The notes: generated from the letters alone by a model not told the origin. Shown: positions 37,101-48,529, numbered from the stretch's first letter. The stretch is DNA of 64,000 bases from Pohlia nutans (GCA_022496805.1 CM040088.1:21917001-21981000), one strand, 5' to 3'. Numbers and translations are program-made.

Positions 37101-38088
37101 TTGCTGCAGCTGCAGCAGCTGCCCGGTCGGAACTCCATGCCATTGCACGAGATGTGAAAAGCAGGACTCTCAAAGTCACGCCTTCCAATGCTACTACTCA
37201 GTTGCCACAAAACGACCGGAGCATCAATGCAACAAAACAGATCATGAAAGCCACAGCCGACACAACTCGCAGTAAGTTCTCAGGATATTATGCTTTGATT
37301 TTATTTCAAGCACTCTGGACTTTTTTCTCTCACTAGGTTGAATTTTAGTTGTTGGTTAACCCTTAAAGGACATAACTAAGTTTTCTCAGCTTTCAAACCA
37401 CTTTGACCATGAATTGCTAATAATGGAGAAATGTTTTTATGAGTTTTTTTCAAGCATCACCTGTGACAAGAATAGTACTCCCTCCATTTCATAATAAGAG
37501 TCTAAAACCATATGGTTTCTTGCGTCAATTTAAGATTCCACATTCATTGTGTCGCCTTCCTACATTGACTTCCTATGTTTTTCATCCCTTTCCATCGAGA
37601 CACATGGTTCTAAAAGTTGCCATGGTGTTTCATCCCTTTTAACATGGGCTCTATTTCCATCTTAAATCTCAATTTTTTCTGCAAAGTGAACTCTTGTTAT
37701 GAAACTGAGGCAGTATGTACCTACATTTTTAGAATGCAAAATTTGAAATCTACAACTTTCATATGTAAATCAATTCCAAAATATACCTCCAGATAGTACT
37801 TTATGATGGTTTTTATGAAATCGTCAATTCTAAGGACACCCTGTAACCTTTAGGGGTTAAGGGTTAAGATTCCACTTTTTATAAGTTTTGTTTTCTGCTC
37901 CTTGTCTAGGCTCTAAAGGTGCTGCTGTCCCTTCCGTTGGTGACATGGTGTATGTGCCCAAGCTTGGTCGGAATGCGAAGGTCATCGAAGTGAAAAGCAG
38001 CAAGAAGGAAGTGACACTCCAATCAGGATCACTGCAAGTGAAAGTGAAGTTAAAAGAGATTCAATGGCCAGGCCTTGTGCAAGCTTGA
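31166..38088 (+). CDS. MUTS2: MutS2-type ATPase, probably organelle-targeted
   Basis: Complete gene. Exons: 31166-31642, 32552-32719, 32834-32917, 33025-33075, 33179-33238, 33340-33422, 33538-33661, 33861-33920, 34047-34223, 34479-34565, 34745-34892, 35006-35133, 35415-35462, 35659-35881, 36295-36398, 36801-36871, 37009-37271, 37910-38088. They total 2535 nt (844 aa). Walker A GPNTGGKT is at residues 484-491, Walker B LLDE at 562-565, followed across an intron by the ABC-type [10 protein letters not shown] signature and the ATTHH motif. The C-terminus after a coiled-coil-like region is a KOW/SH3-like strand domain and ends at WPGLVQA; no Smr nuclease domain follows. The first 80 residues are Ser/Arg-rich with few acidic residues, resembling a transit peptide. 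Bacterial MutS2 acts on recombination intermediates and collided ribosomes; the plant role is inferred. The start is the first ATG of the frame. Three TTAA elements sit in introns. Confidence 0.95.
31714..32178. mobile_element. TTAA/CCC-ended element, family F with internal insertion, in MutS2 intron 1
   Basis: TTAA-CCCTAAGAGGACCAAGGATC at the left (31714-31717) and GTGGACGTTAAGGGG-TTAA at the right (32175-32178). Both flanks match family F (CAATTGATCGTATTGTG; TGCATGTGTTGGTCAAAAAA), but the middle holds about 225 bp of unrelated sequence, making 465 bp instead of 240. Confidence 0.8.
35925..36174. mobile_element. TTAA/CCC-ended MITE (250 bp) in MutS2 intron 14
   Basis: TTAA-CCCTAAGCGTC at the left (35925-35928) and GACGCTTAGGGG-TTAA at the right (36171-36174). 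The 11-bp terminal repeats are exact complements and the ends look the least decayed of the set. CAACGGTGGCATTTTCTCA in the interior is shared, inverted, with 41605-42185, so it is related to family C. Confidence 0.88.
37356..37867. mobile_element. TTAA/CCC-ended element, family E, in MutS2 intron 17, hosting a Stowaway MITE
   Basis: TTAA-CCCTTAAAGGACA at the left (37356-37359). At the right GTAACCTTTAGGGG-TTAA ends at 37860 and is immediately followed by GGG-TTAA (37867), a doubled end like that at 27992-28003. The right portion is the complement of the left part of 28000-28577. A separate MITE occupies 37478-37713. Confidence 0.8.
37478..37713. mobile_element. Stowaway-type MITE nested in a TTAA element
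   Basis: CTCCCTCCATTTCATAATAA at the left and TTGTTATGAAACTGAGGCAG at the right, flanked by TA on both sides. 236 bp. A different subfamily from 13351-13599. Confidence 0.85.
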
Positions 38089-38862
38089 GTTTCACTTTCT
38101 GATGCCATTTAATGAGTGGATGAAAGAAGATTTAAATCGATCATTAATTGAGTTACGTGCTGTAGGTTTTACTTTGAAACGTCGGAAGCACCAGATTAGA
38201 ATATTTAGAGAGATTAGGATCAGTCCTTGCATAGACCATTTATTTCAGAAGAGTTCAAAGAACTTGTCAAGAGAATAACTATGTCATCTTTCTACCCTTA
38301 TTTGTTCTCGGTGCTCTAGTTTAGCAGCTGGCTATGATCTTGACTCGCTAACTCATACTGATTCCATATGGCTCAAAGTTATGAAATATCATCTAGAGAG
38401 GAATCTCTTAGACTGAGCAATGATATGCATTTTCACTTTATTGCCTCTGCCCCACCAGGGGAGAGACTACGGAAACGCTTTGTTTTCAAGGAGTTACATG
38501 GCTGAACAGTATAAAGGTGTAAAAGTAAATCTAGGGTAAATACTAAGGCAAAGACTATGCGACTAGCCGCTTGTTTGAAATAGTAATAGTGATGCAAAAT
38601 GTTTTGGGATCGTACCTGTACATGTAGATTTCATACTCAACGAATTTCAAGTTTGTAGCGTTTGCATTCAAAGACCTATATCATGAGTGAGTAGAAGATA
38701 AAAGTGCAAACATAGAAGTTGTATAAGGTGCATGACCCAATAACTGACGTGTATTGTAAACCAACAATTTCTCCAACAAGTGTTCATTGACAACTTCTAA
38801 TTCTATACTAGTACTAGATTTGTGTGAAAAGCTTAAAGCGTTGGTTTATGGGCCATCCACTA
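38089..38862. other. 3' flank of MutS2 gene; no gene seen
   Basis: Contains the expected 3' untranslated region, but I cannot place its end; no canonical AATAAA was found near the stop. Confidence 0.4.
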
Positions 38863-38864
38863 TA

Positions 38865-39110
38865 CTTCCTCTGTCCGGAAATAATTGTCCTAGTTTTGGG
38901 CATTGTTTTTCCCCTAGTATTTGTCCTATGTTTTATACTTCAAATGTGAGCCCTATTCACTTCAAACGGGATGGACAATGAGAATGACAAAAACCACGTA
39001 CTACTATTAAAGAGACCATTTTTCAAGTATTGAGACGGTTTGTTTTGACAAAAGAAACTTTAAGTTGAAAAATGCCAAAATCTAGGACAATTATTTCCAG
39101 ACAAAGGGAG
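38865..39110. mobile_element. Stowaway-type MITE, second copy
   Basis: CTTCCTCTGTCCGGAAATAA at the left and TTATTTCCAGACAAAGGGAG at the right, with TA at 38863-38864 and 39111-39112. 246 bp; the same subfamily as 13351-13599, with more mismatches between its ends. Confidence 0.9.
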
Positions 39111-39112
39111 TA

Positions 39113-40478
39113 TTAGATTATGTACAATCATAATTTTTTTTGAAACAAAACGTATTTGTGGTTTGGAAACAAATTAGTCTTAAAATTAGAGTTAGCCATC
39201 TCTTTAACTTGGTTTTGAGGTTGTTATTAAAAATACTCTTTAATTTTTTTCAATTTTGTTTTGAATACCACAACATTTATCTTATACTTTGGCATGTTGA
39301 TATATATCATTTAGGATCCATCTTCATTATCATTTCAAAAATTTGACTTTCACAAGTTTTAAAAATATTAATAAAGTAATAAAATACATATAAGATTAGT
39401 ATGAATGGTGTTTCAAGATTCTTCATGTAATTATAGGGATGGGTTCTCATTTGCCATCTTCCATGATCCATGCATTGCAATGTGAGTCATTGTTGTCATT
39501 AAATGTCATGATGAATAATTAGTAATCAAAAACTAATGTTATATTTTGCATTTATATTGTATTTTTTCAATTTCAACATGTGATGATGATAATGTTGGGC
39601 TATGAAATGATGGTCCTTTGAATGATAATGACCCGGATAATGATTGTCCATTTCCTGTTAGAAATGGACGATTTTCATCTGGTTTTTGTTGTGCATGCTT
39701 TTTGGTTGTACTTCCTACTTCTTAAAATTTATTTTGGGTTACCCAAGGAAATTTGGATTTTACACTAGGTCTCTTGTGCAAAAAAAATGTAGTGAAAATT
39801 GATCACCGAATATTGTATTTTGAAATTTTTATCTTTTTTCTACCAAAAATTTAATTTAGGCTTGCAAAATGGTCTCTATTGCATTTGAGTCTACAAAGTC
39901 TAGTTTTAATTAAACTTGAATTCTTCCAGAAAAAATTAAAATTCAATGTTTTATTGCAATTTCAAGTTGAACACCTATTACCATTGGCTAGTGATTTTTC
40001 TAAATTTGGAAAACAAATGATTTTTCATTCACTATAATGTTCTTCATTATGATTTACAGTCATGGTAAAGGAATTGAAGGTTTTGAGTGTATTTTCTAAT
40101 AAATATAGATTTTCTTAATAATCAGTTAAAAATCACAATAATTTCAAATCTCTACCAAAATTTATTATAAAAATTATGACTTGTAGATAACACATGCCTT
40201 TGTCTATTAAAAAAATAAAATTGCATTCTTATCCAATTTTAAGGTACAAAATTGAGTGTGAACGTAAGAGCAGCCACAACCCTTTCCAGACGACCCATCT
40301 TTAAGACTTTACTAGAGATTGCTACAATTATCTACGAGTTTCACCCCACCATGACGCAACAAACACCAACACACATCTAGACCAAACACCATTGATAGTC
40401 CATAGTAGATGAAATATTTCACAATATAGTCCATAGTAGAAGACAACAAAAGAGGATGGGATGCAACTACAATCCTCT
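39113..40478. other. Intergenic, nothing recognised
   Basis: Very AT-rich; no gene or element ends recognised. Confidence 0.4.
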
Positions 40479-41064
40479 TTAACCCCTAAATGCCTAGAGC
40501 CCTTTCCAAATTTTGCACTTTTGCAAAGATGTATTATAAAATGCAACTAAGAGGGATATTTTGAACTTGAATAAATGAATAAAATGAATAAAAGCTGTAC
40601 ATTATGAATTTTAGATTCTATCCATACGGTTAGATTTATGATTGCTCTCACGAATATTTTTATATAAAATTTGAAACTCAAAATTCAAAATTCTTTTGTA
40701 AGTTGATTACAAAATCTATGAATGAAATTTGTTGTTATTGGTTGAAATGTAATACTCTAGGTGTAGTGATTTTTGGAGATTTTTTGGTTGGTTAATTTTA
40801 TGAGTTGACTTTTTCAAGAGCACTTTTGATTCGTTTTGAACTAAGATCTTCGAAATTTTTGGTGAATTGTTGCAACATGGAATGGGGCATAAAAATTTCA
40901 CAAATCATCTCCTTTCTAATCGGTTCACACATGCATGAGAGCTAACTCCCATAATATCTACAGTGAAAAATCCACACTGTAAAAAAGTGCATGACGGGTA
41001 AAAAAAACATGGATGAAATTTGTACATCGTCTAAAAAATGGATGATCGGGCAGCTAAAGGTTAA
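40479..41064. mobile_element. TTAA/CCC-ended MITE, family A, inverted (586 bp)
   Basis: TTAA-CCCCTAAATGCCTAG at the left (40479-40482) and CAGCTAAAGG-TTAA at the right (41061-41064). It is the reverse complement of 15796-16372 and 20104-20673. First of three elements joined end to end. Confidence 0.88.
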
Positions 41065-41608
41065 CCCTTTAACGTCTCGATTCAACATTGTTTTCAAAGA
41101 TTCCTTAGAAAATGTTTGATGAAAAAAAAAAATGGAGTTGATGTTCGTAGCAAAGTTGTATATGTCAATGTGAAGATCACATCTGTACGGTTGGATTCAT
41201 CAGATTTTTTTATTAATATTTTTGAATTAATTTTGCAAAGTTTTCTCTTGAAATTCAATTAAAATTTCCAAATTAATACAAAAAAATTAGAAAATATTGT
41301 AATGAAATTGGAATAACATGCACTACGAGATGGTATGGTTTCCATTATTTGATTCTACTTATTTTGGAAAATCATTTTTAATGTCTCCTTTTTTGAACTA
41401 AGAATGAAACTTGACATAAACCAATTGTGTTGTTTTTCAAAAAATCACAATATCTTATTTTGAAGATCCGTACCATTCAAATGATAGTCAAGTAGCACAA
41501 GAACCAAGAGAAATTTGGATGGATGAAAACTGTTCATATATATGTAGTCAAGAGAATAGTTTGAATTTGTTCGTCCACATAGTGGACACAACCACCTCAA
41601 AAGGTTAA
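41061..41608. mobile_element. TTAA/CCC-ended MITE, family B (548 bp)
   Basis: TTAA-CCCTTTAACGTCTCG at the left and CCACCTCAAAAGG-TTAA at the right (41605-41608). It is highly similar to 22347-22893 in the same orientation. It shares its left TTAA with the preceding element and its right TTAA with the next. Confidence 0.9.
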
Positions 41609-42185
41609 CCCCTAAAGGACCGGGGGGGTTTTTAGCTTAGCTCTTGTTTTCTTGACTAGCTCTTATGACAAGCTCAATTCCTCATTGGTGTGGGTTAATT
41701 TTGACGATCGGCACTGTTGAAATTAAAGAAGACTTACATAGCTTTTGTATGAAAAAATGATCAACAAAATTGCACAATTTTTGAGAAAATGCCACCGTTG
41801 AGAAGATTGATGGAACTTGTTCGGGGTATTTTGTACATATGCTAAAATCGGATTGATCAAAAGTACTTCAAAAATTCTGAAATTTCTACCATGCATAATG
41901 ATCATCATTTTGAACATGTGCAAAAACTTTCACATAATTTGGAGGTGTGAGGAGGAAGGTATGAGGGTCTCAAGTGACGCCCAAATAGCCTCCTTGTAGC
42001 TTAAAAAATCACCAAAAATTGCACACTTCATGAAATTTTGATCAAGAAGTACGCACAGATTAAGCTCTCAAAAAGAACTAGGGTCTCTTTGTTGCTCACC
42101 TTACAATTCATGGCCCAACAACTCGAATTTCCTCACTTTCTAGTTTTAAAGCCGCATGGTGACCTCGTGGTCCTTTAGGGATTAA
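41605..42185. mobile_element. TTAA/CCC-ended MITE, family C (581 bp)
   Basis: TTAA-CCCCTAAAGGACCGGGG at the left and GTGGTCCTTTAGGGA-TTAA at the right (42182-42185). Terminal repeats of about 13 bp. The interior shares AAATGCCACCGTTG with 35925-36174. Confidence 0.88.
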
Positions 42186-42808
42186 TAAGCACACTATTAT
42201 CTTTGCCCTTGATTTTTGAACACGACCACGACATTGATAGCAACACCAGTATGCCATGCCAACCATCATTTTCTGCCTTCGTTTGTGGCTACCGTGTGAA
42301 AAATTGCATCACGTTGACCTCAACCTGCTTGCATTCCCAGGAGCCTCCCAAGCTGTGCACATTATACGCCCGTCCTTTGGGGTCGAAGGCACTAATGACA
42401 ATGATCCTTCAACGAAAAGGTCTCATATCATAGTGGGAAATGAGATATGTATCTCCATTCTGAAGTGACCATACATGAAAAAAATGCACTCTTCTTTCAA
42501 GCACAAGGCCACTCAAAAAAGACTAGCTTGCCATTTGCAGCTTAGCAAGTGTAGGAGAATGGCTACACGTTTACCAGAGGTCAATATGTACAGTACATCA
42601 GTGTGAGTGCATTGAGAGTACAATGTTCAACTCATCTTACAACAAAAATTCCACACCAAGTATATCCTTCGTTTCTCTAGAATGTCGGCGTATTCCTCAA
42701 AGACACTTTCTCTCGTAAAATCTGCAAATTCTGCAGAGGTAGTGAATGGCTGGCTTGCTACTACTCGAGGTGTGATGGCTCCTGCAGAAAAATGGAAACA
42801 CTAGGGGG
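42186..42808. other. 3' flank of the F-box gene
   Basis: A less AT-rich stretch immediately downstream of the F-box stop codon (the gene reads leftwards). It probably includes the 3' untranslated region. No domain was recognised in short frames such as 42203-42468. Confidence 0.4.
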
Positions 42809-45800
42809 TCACAGATCCATGCAAAGCTCTGTCAAGATGGTGGCGTGTCTTCGCCGTGTGCGATCTGTAATCTTCCACTTCTCCACCAGGACCTTCTTGA
42901 GGGAATTACAACCGGCACAAACCGTGGCCACGCCCACCGACGTTATGCACGGGCAGTACACCATGTGACATGATTCCAAAGTCTGGCAATTCGTCACCAA
43001 CTGACCTATCCCTATGTCCGTGATTTTCCGGCAATGCGACAGGATGACCTCCTTCAACTGTGTACACCCCTTTCCCAGAGCTGCAAGGCCTATGTCTCCC
43101 ACATTCTGCACACAACAGAACAATCAAAAAAAGTTTTAACACGACTTCGCAATCACTTCTCAGTGATGAGAATCAGGTAAACTACCCTATTCGTGCCACT
43201 ATGTATCAGTGGCTTAGATTTAATTTTTTTGATATATACACTACTAGTACGTGGTAGCACAAATAGGGTGACTTCCAAATCGTGGCACAAATAGGGTGGT
43301 TTACCTTATTTCCCACAATGTTAGAAATTTGATGACGATGGAGTTCATAGAACTCACTGAGGTTTGTTGTAATGTGATAGAAATCGGTTGATAACCAAAA
43401 TTGGGCTTCATGTTTTGAGTAGGTCATAGAGCGACTTTCTTTTGTCCAATTTTATTTAGTTTTCCACTAACACATGCAGTGTTCTTCAGTGATAATAAAT
43501 TTGATCCTATTTTTCACAATGTGATTACGGTAATTGAATTGGTTGGATCCTTAGTGTACATACCTGGCAGACGCTGACATCAAGGTGAATAAGGGAAGGG
43601 CATCCTTCAGCAATGCTTGATAACCCCACATCGCCCACACGATGGCACCCACTCACATTCAGAAGCCGCAGTTGGTGGCATCCTTGGCCAATTGCAATCA
43701 ACGAATCGTCGCCTATTCTGCTAAGCCAAGATCCAAAGACACCAAAACAATTAACAAAACGTGCCTAAAAAAGAAAAATAACTTTTTCCAGCTTTACAGA
43801 GAACAATAGATGGCAAATTATGGATGCAACGGATAGAGAGGTACCTGTCGCAGAAACGGAGACTCAGGTCTGTCAGCTTCTTGCAATGGGTCCCAAACGC
43901 CACTATGCCTCGATCACCGACCTGCACCCGTCATTGAAGATGTCACATAACCAAATATGGAAGGGAACTAAATTTGTTGTTGAGATATTTAACCCTAAAG
44001 GACCAAGAATTCATCATTTGAAAATGACAAATTCAATTGATCATATTGTGAAAAATATAATTCAGATGGGACCAAATTTTTATATCACCAGAATCAGTGA
44101 AGAACATTGCATGTGTTGGTCAAAAAATAAATAAATTTTAACAAAATAAAGCTCACATAGAATCTACTCAAAACTGCTAAAAACAACACGAGGTCCAATT
44201 CGGGCTTCTTGGTCCTTTAGGAGTTAAGCAGACATGAGATATCCACCTTGTAACAGCGCCGAATATGCAATCGTCGCAATTGGTGACAGCCCAGAGCGAT
44301 ATTGCGAATGGCAACATCACCAATTGACGAGCAATCTACCAAATGCAGCGCCTGAAGCTGACTACAGCCTTTTCCAACTTCCACCAATCCTTCATCGCCA
44401 ATCTTCTGGCAATACTTCAGAACAAGCTCTTGCAGTCCCCTGCATACAAAATAAATTGTCTTCTCAGCAAATGCACACAACAAGCCAAAGTGTGTGCTCA
44501 AGTGAAAAGCCACTCTTCCTCAGCAACAGATCCCCGTGTCAAAGTATCACATGATGCTAATGTTCAGTCGAAATACTGAACCGGATCAAAGAAAGTAAAT
44601 TAAGAGGAGTCGGCCCTACCGACAAGACCGACCCACAGCCTGGAGACCCGCCGTGCCAATATTGTGGCAGCCGTTGATTTCTAAGACTGCAAGTTGGGGG
44701 CAGCCACTTGCAATGGCAGCAAGGCTCCGGTCACTCACGTAGTACGAGTCACTCAATGTGACTGTCCTCAACTTTTTGCATCCTCCTCCAATCGCCACCA
44801 GACTCCTGATATTGATCAATGCAGGGTGGCCATGCAGGTTAACAATCTAACTGAAAATTTGATTCTGTTTAAAAAACACAACATTCTGTGCAGCATAATT
44901 GGCATCTTGAAAAGGAAACGAAACGAATCTAAACATACATGGTTCATCAAAGGAAGAAACGTGAAGTATAGAATGCCTTAACTATTAAAGGACCAAGGAT
45001 TCATAGTTTTAAAATGACAAATCAAATTGATCATATTGTGAAAAATATACTTCAGATAGGACCAGATTTTATATCATTGGAATCAGTGAAGAACAATGCA
45101 TGTGTTGATCAAAAGACAAATAAATTTGAATAAAAGGAAGTCTACATGGGACCTATTCGAAACTGCTATAAAAAACATGAGGCCCAATCTGGGCTTCTTG
45201 GTCCTTTAAGGGGTTAATTGATTGATGAACGTTTTGAAGGTGAGGAAAAAGTACCGGTCTGTGAATTTCTGGAAGCTGAACAAAGCCAAGGTCTCCAACA
45301 AAGTGCAATTGCGGCCGACGACTTGCAAAGCCTCATCACACACATTCACACATTGGAGCCGGAGCATTTGCAGTTGTGAGCAACCTTGCGCGATTGCCAA
45401 GACACCGTCTGTCTGAATGCACTCCGAGTCCAACGTGAACTTCTTCAGCATGACACAATGGCTCCCCACAGCCTGCAACGCCAGGTCTGTCACACGCGCA
45501 CACGCTGCGATGCCAAGCGACTTGAGTGACTTCCCACATCCCTCAGCAATTCCCACTATGCCATCATCACTGACCCCCTCACAAAACCTTAAGTTGAGCT
45601 CCTCCAGCTGCTTGCAAAACCGGCCCACTGCCTTCAATCCTTGGTCCCCAACGTAGCAACCCTAACAAACACCAACACAACGTCACAAACAACACGAACA
45701 TAAAAGGACCAGGATATAAACGACCAATTCAATTAATCATACTGTGAGATAACAGACTTCAGATGAGACCAAATTGTATGTCACTGGAATCAGTGAAGAA

Positions 45801-48222
45801 TATTGTATGTGTTGCTCGAAAATGAATAAAATTGGACAACAGAGAGTCTTCATATGAGCTACGCAAAACTGCTAAAAAACACGAGCCTAGCTCCTTTAGG
45901 GGACATACAAACACGGAATGTTAATGGGGAGAATGGGACACAAACATAAAGGAAGGACCAGGTAATAAAACGACCGATTCAATTGATCATATTGTGAGAA
46001 AAGAGAATTCAGATGGGACCAAATTGTATGTCACGGGAATCAGTGAAGAATATTGTGTGTGTTGCTCGAAAATGAATGAAATTGGACAAAAGAAAAATCT
46101 CCTTACGAGCTACGCAAAAGTGCTAAAAAAAACATGACATACATACCTGCATGTCCAAGACCTTCAAGCCTCGGCATGCTTGGGCGACGTCAACGAGGCC
46201 GCAACTGGTGACTGCTGAGCACCAGATGAGGCAGAGCTTTTCCAGCCGGGGACACCCTTCCGCCAGAAACTGCAGTCCCATGTCGGTGAAATTACTCAGC
46301 CCAATGTCATGGTTGTCATCGTCGCATGTCAGCACCGCATGTTGCCCAGACCTCCTCCGTTTCCTGGACAATGTCACTCCCATTTCCTTCCCCTGGGGAT
46401 CCACATACACATACACATACTCAAATCAGCAGTCACCATAGAACCAGTCCCGTGCATTTCCACACTCCAATTCCGTTTGTAATTGTTGGACCTACTACCT
46501 CGTCCACTGAATGTAATAAAGCAAAAGATGGTACAGCAATAAACCAAAAGCATCCATTCCAAGAGCTAACAAAAACACAACATATACCCTCACATGATTC
46601 TAAAAAATTCGGAAGCTTCCATTCCAAGAGAAATGCAAAAACACATAACACATACACTCACATGATTCAAGCTTCAATTCCAAGAGCTAAAGTAAGAAGT
46701 GCAAAAACGCAACACAATACACTCACATGATTCTAAAAAATTCTGAAGCTTCCATTGAAGTGAGAAATGCAATAACACACAACACATACACTCAGATGAT
46801 TCTAAAAATTTCGAAAGCTTCAATTCCAAGAGCTAAAGTGAGAAATGATGCACAGTCACTGACGTGATTCTAAAATTTCCTAAAGCTTCCATTCCAAGCG
46901 CTGAAGTGAGAAATGATGCAAAAACACACAACACATACACTCACATGATTCTAAAAATTTGGAAAGCTTCAATTCCAAGAGCTAAAGCAAAAACACAACA
47001 CACACACTCACATGATTCTAAAAATTCCTGAAGCTTCCACTGCAAGAGATAAAAGTGAGAAATGATGCAGAAACACAAACATATACACTCACATGATTCT
47101 AAAAAATTCTAAACCTTCAATTCCAAGACCTAAAGTAAGAAATGCAAAAACACAGCACATACACTCACTTGATTCTAAAAATTTCTGAAATCAATTTAAG
47201 AATATCTATACGAGTCCTATGAAAACAACTAGAATTCTTGGCAAACATCCTCAATGAAAGCTTCAATTCCAAGAGCTAAAGTGAGAAACGATGCACAGAC
47301 ACTGACGTGATTCTAAAATTCCCTAAAGCTTCCACTCCAAGCGCTAAAGTGAGAAACGATGCAAAAACACACAACACATACACTCACATGATTCTAAAGG
47401 CTCCGTTTCAAGTGAGGAAAAGAAAAAACACATAACATGATTCAAATAAAGAAAATTTCTGAAGCTTCCATTGCAAGTGCTAAAGTAAGAAATGCAAAAA
47501 CACAAACACATACACTCACTGATTCTAAATTTCGAAAGCTTCAATTCCAAGAGCTAAAGTGAGAAATGATGCACAGTCACTGACGTGATTCTAAAATTTC
47601 CTAAAGCTTCCATTCCAAGCGCTGAAGTGAGAAATGATGCAAAAACACACAACACATACACTCACATGATTCTAAAAATTTGGAAAGCTTCAATTCCAAG
47701 AGCTAAAGTGAGAAATGATGCACAGACACACTGACGTGATTCTAAAATTCCCTAAAGCTTCCATTCCAAGCGCTAAAGTGAGATCGAGATGATGCAAAAA
47801 CACACAACACACACACTCACATGATTCTAAAGGCTCCATTTCATCACATGATTCAAATAAAGAAAAATTCTAAAGCGGGCGGGGGTTTGTTTGCTTACAA
47901 GGAAATGGCGCATGTTGCGGGAGCAGAGGGCATGGCGATGCGCGACGCGGCGGTTGACAGGCAAGGGCACGGGCAAGCGCTCGTCGACACACACTTGGCG
48001 GAGGTTGGTGAATCGCTGCACCATTTTGGCCAAGCACGAGTCGGATTGCCCGGTGGCGCCGAGAGTGAGCGAGTGGCGGCTGGCGCTTTCCAACGCGCAC
48101 CAGCGCTTGCACACCAGCGCGCACGCGTCGCGGTCGCTGTTCCGCCCGTCCACGTACTTCATGATCTCCATCAACGCCTCGTCGGGCAACATGCTGTTGA
48201 TTAGGTCCACCGCCCCCTTCAT
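42809..48222 (-). CDS. FBL4: F-box/LRR-repeat protein, FBL4 type
   Basis: Complete gene read leftwards. Exons: 48222-47899, 46392-46147, 45661-45255, 44805-44620, 44439-44247, 43921-43845, 43717-43564, 43105-42809. They total 1884 nt (627 aa, close to the roughly 610 of Arabidopsis FBL4). The F-box is near residues 11-45 (LPDEALMEIMKYV, then DACALVCKRW), a basic RKRRR patch at about 118-122, then tandem cysteine-containing leucine-rich repeats from about 130 to the end, with repeated GC..L..L.L..C patterns. The protein ends in ELCMDL; MVYCPCITSVGVATV nearby is the family's C-terminal signature. F-box/LRR proteins join SCF ubiquitin ligases through SKP1 and hold the substrate with the repeats; the substrate is unknown. 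Introns 2, 3, 5 and 7 contain transposons and intron 1 a minisatellite. Confidence 0.95.
43174..43307. mobile_element. Short inverted-repeat element Y in F-box intron 7
   Basis: It begins AGGTAAACTACCCTATTCGT and ends with the near-complement GGCACAAATAGGGTGGTTTACCTT; about 134 bp. The right half matches, inverted, 59823-59880. No clear target duplication. Confidence 0.65.
43989..44227. mobile_element. TTAA/CCC-ended MITE, family F (239 bp), F-box intron 5
   Basis: TTAA-CCCTAAAGGACCAAG at the left (43989-43992) and CTTGGTCCTTTAGGAG-TTAA at the right (44224-44227). Terminal repeats of about 15 bp. It ends 20 bp from the neighbouring exon (44247-44439), close to that exon's splice donor. Confidence 0.9.
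44978..45217. mobile_element. TTAA/CCC-ended MITE, family F (240 bp), F-box intron 3
   Basis: TTAA-CTATTAAAGGACCAAGG at the left and CTTGGTCCTTTAAGGGG-TTAA at the right (45214-45217). Highly similar to 43989-44227. It lies 38 bp from the splice donor of the exon 45255-45661. Confidence 0.88.
45703..46140. mobile_element. Two degenerate family F copies in tandem, F-box intron 2
   Basis: About 45703-45905 and 45955-46140 both start AGGACCAGG and carry the family F core (CAATTGATCATATTGTGAGA, then ATCAGTGAAGAATATTG). Both have lost clear TTAA/CCC tips. They resemble each other more than the other copies, suggesting a segmental duplication inside the intron. Confidence 0.7.
46545..47870. repeat. 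Minisatellite of about 75-80 bp units in F-box intron 1
   Basis: About 15 or more imperfect units built from GATTCTAAAAATTTC, AAAGCTTCAATTCCAAGAGC, TAAAGTGAGAAATGATGCA and AAACACACAACACATACACT. About 200 bp from 46799 recur almost unchanged from about 47522, giving a higher-order period near 720 bp. The array fills most of the 1.5-kb intron and ends about 30 bp short of the exon 1 donor. Confidence 0.92.
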
Positions 48223-48500
48223 CGCAACAGCCCTGTTTTCTTCCTCCTCGTAAGTTACTCATCAACCAGCAATCCACATCCTGGCTTGCTTCTTCTTCTT
48301 CTTCTTCTTCTTCTTCTTCAGAATTCCACACCAAATTGCGCGGAATTCTTCACTGCCAAGAAAACCAAGAACAAACAAAGCTTGAAACCCTATGCTGCGT
48401 TATTACCATGTGCGAGAGTGATGATGACGATGATGATGAGTAGGCTACATCCATTACTGAGTTTTGGAGAAGATGATGGTGTGAGAGTGAAGCAAGCAGT
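48223..48500 (-). promoter_or_regulatory. Probable 5' untranslated region of the F-box gene
   Basis: Between the predicted transcription start and the start codon. It contains a (GAA)n tract on the coding strand (TTC repeats on the plus strand, about 48289-48319) and an ATCATC-rich run near 48420-48440. The extent is inferred from the TATA box. Confidence 0.5.
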
Positions 48501-48529
48501 GATCAGAATTTTCCATTATCATGCTTGCA

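Noticed and set aside
46545..47870. Repeat array as a CRISPR.
   Set aside because: The units are contiguous and imperfect with no unique spacers, inside a spliced intron of a plant gene.
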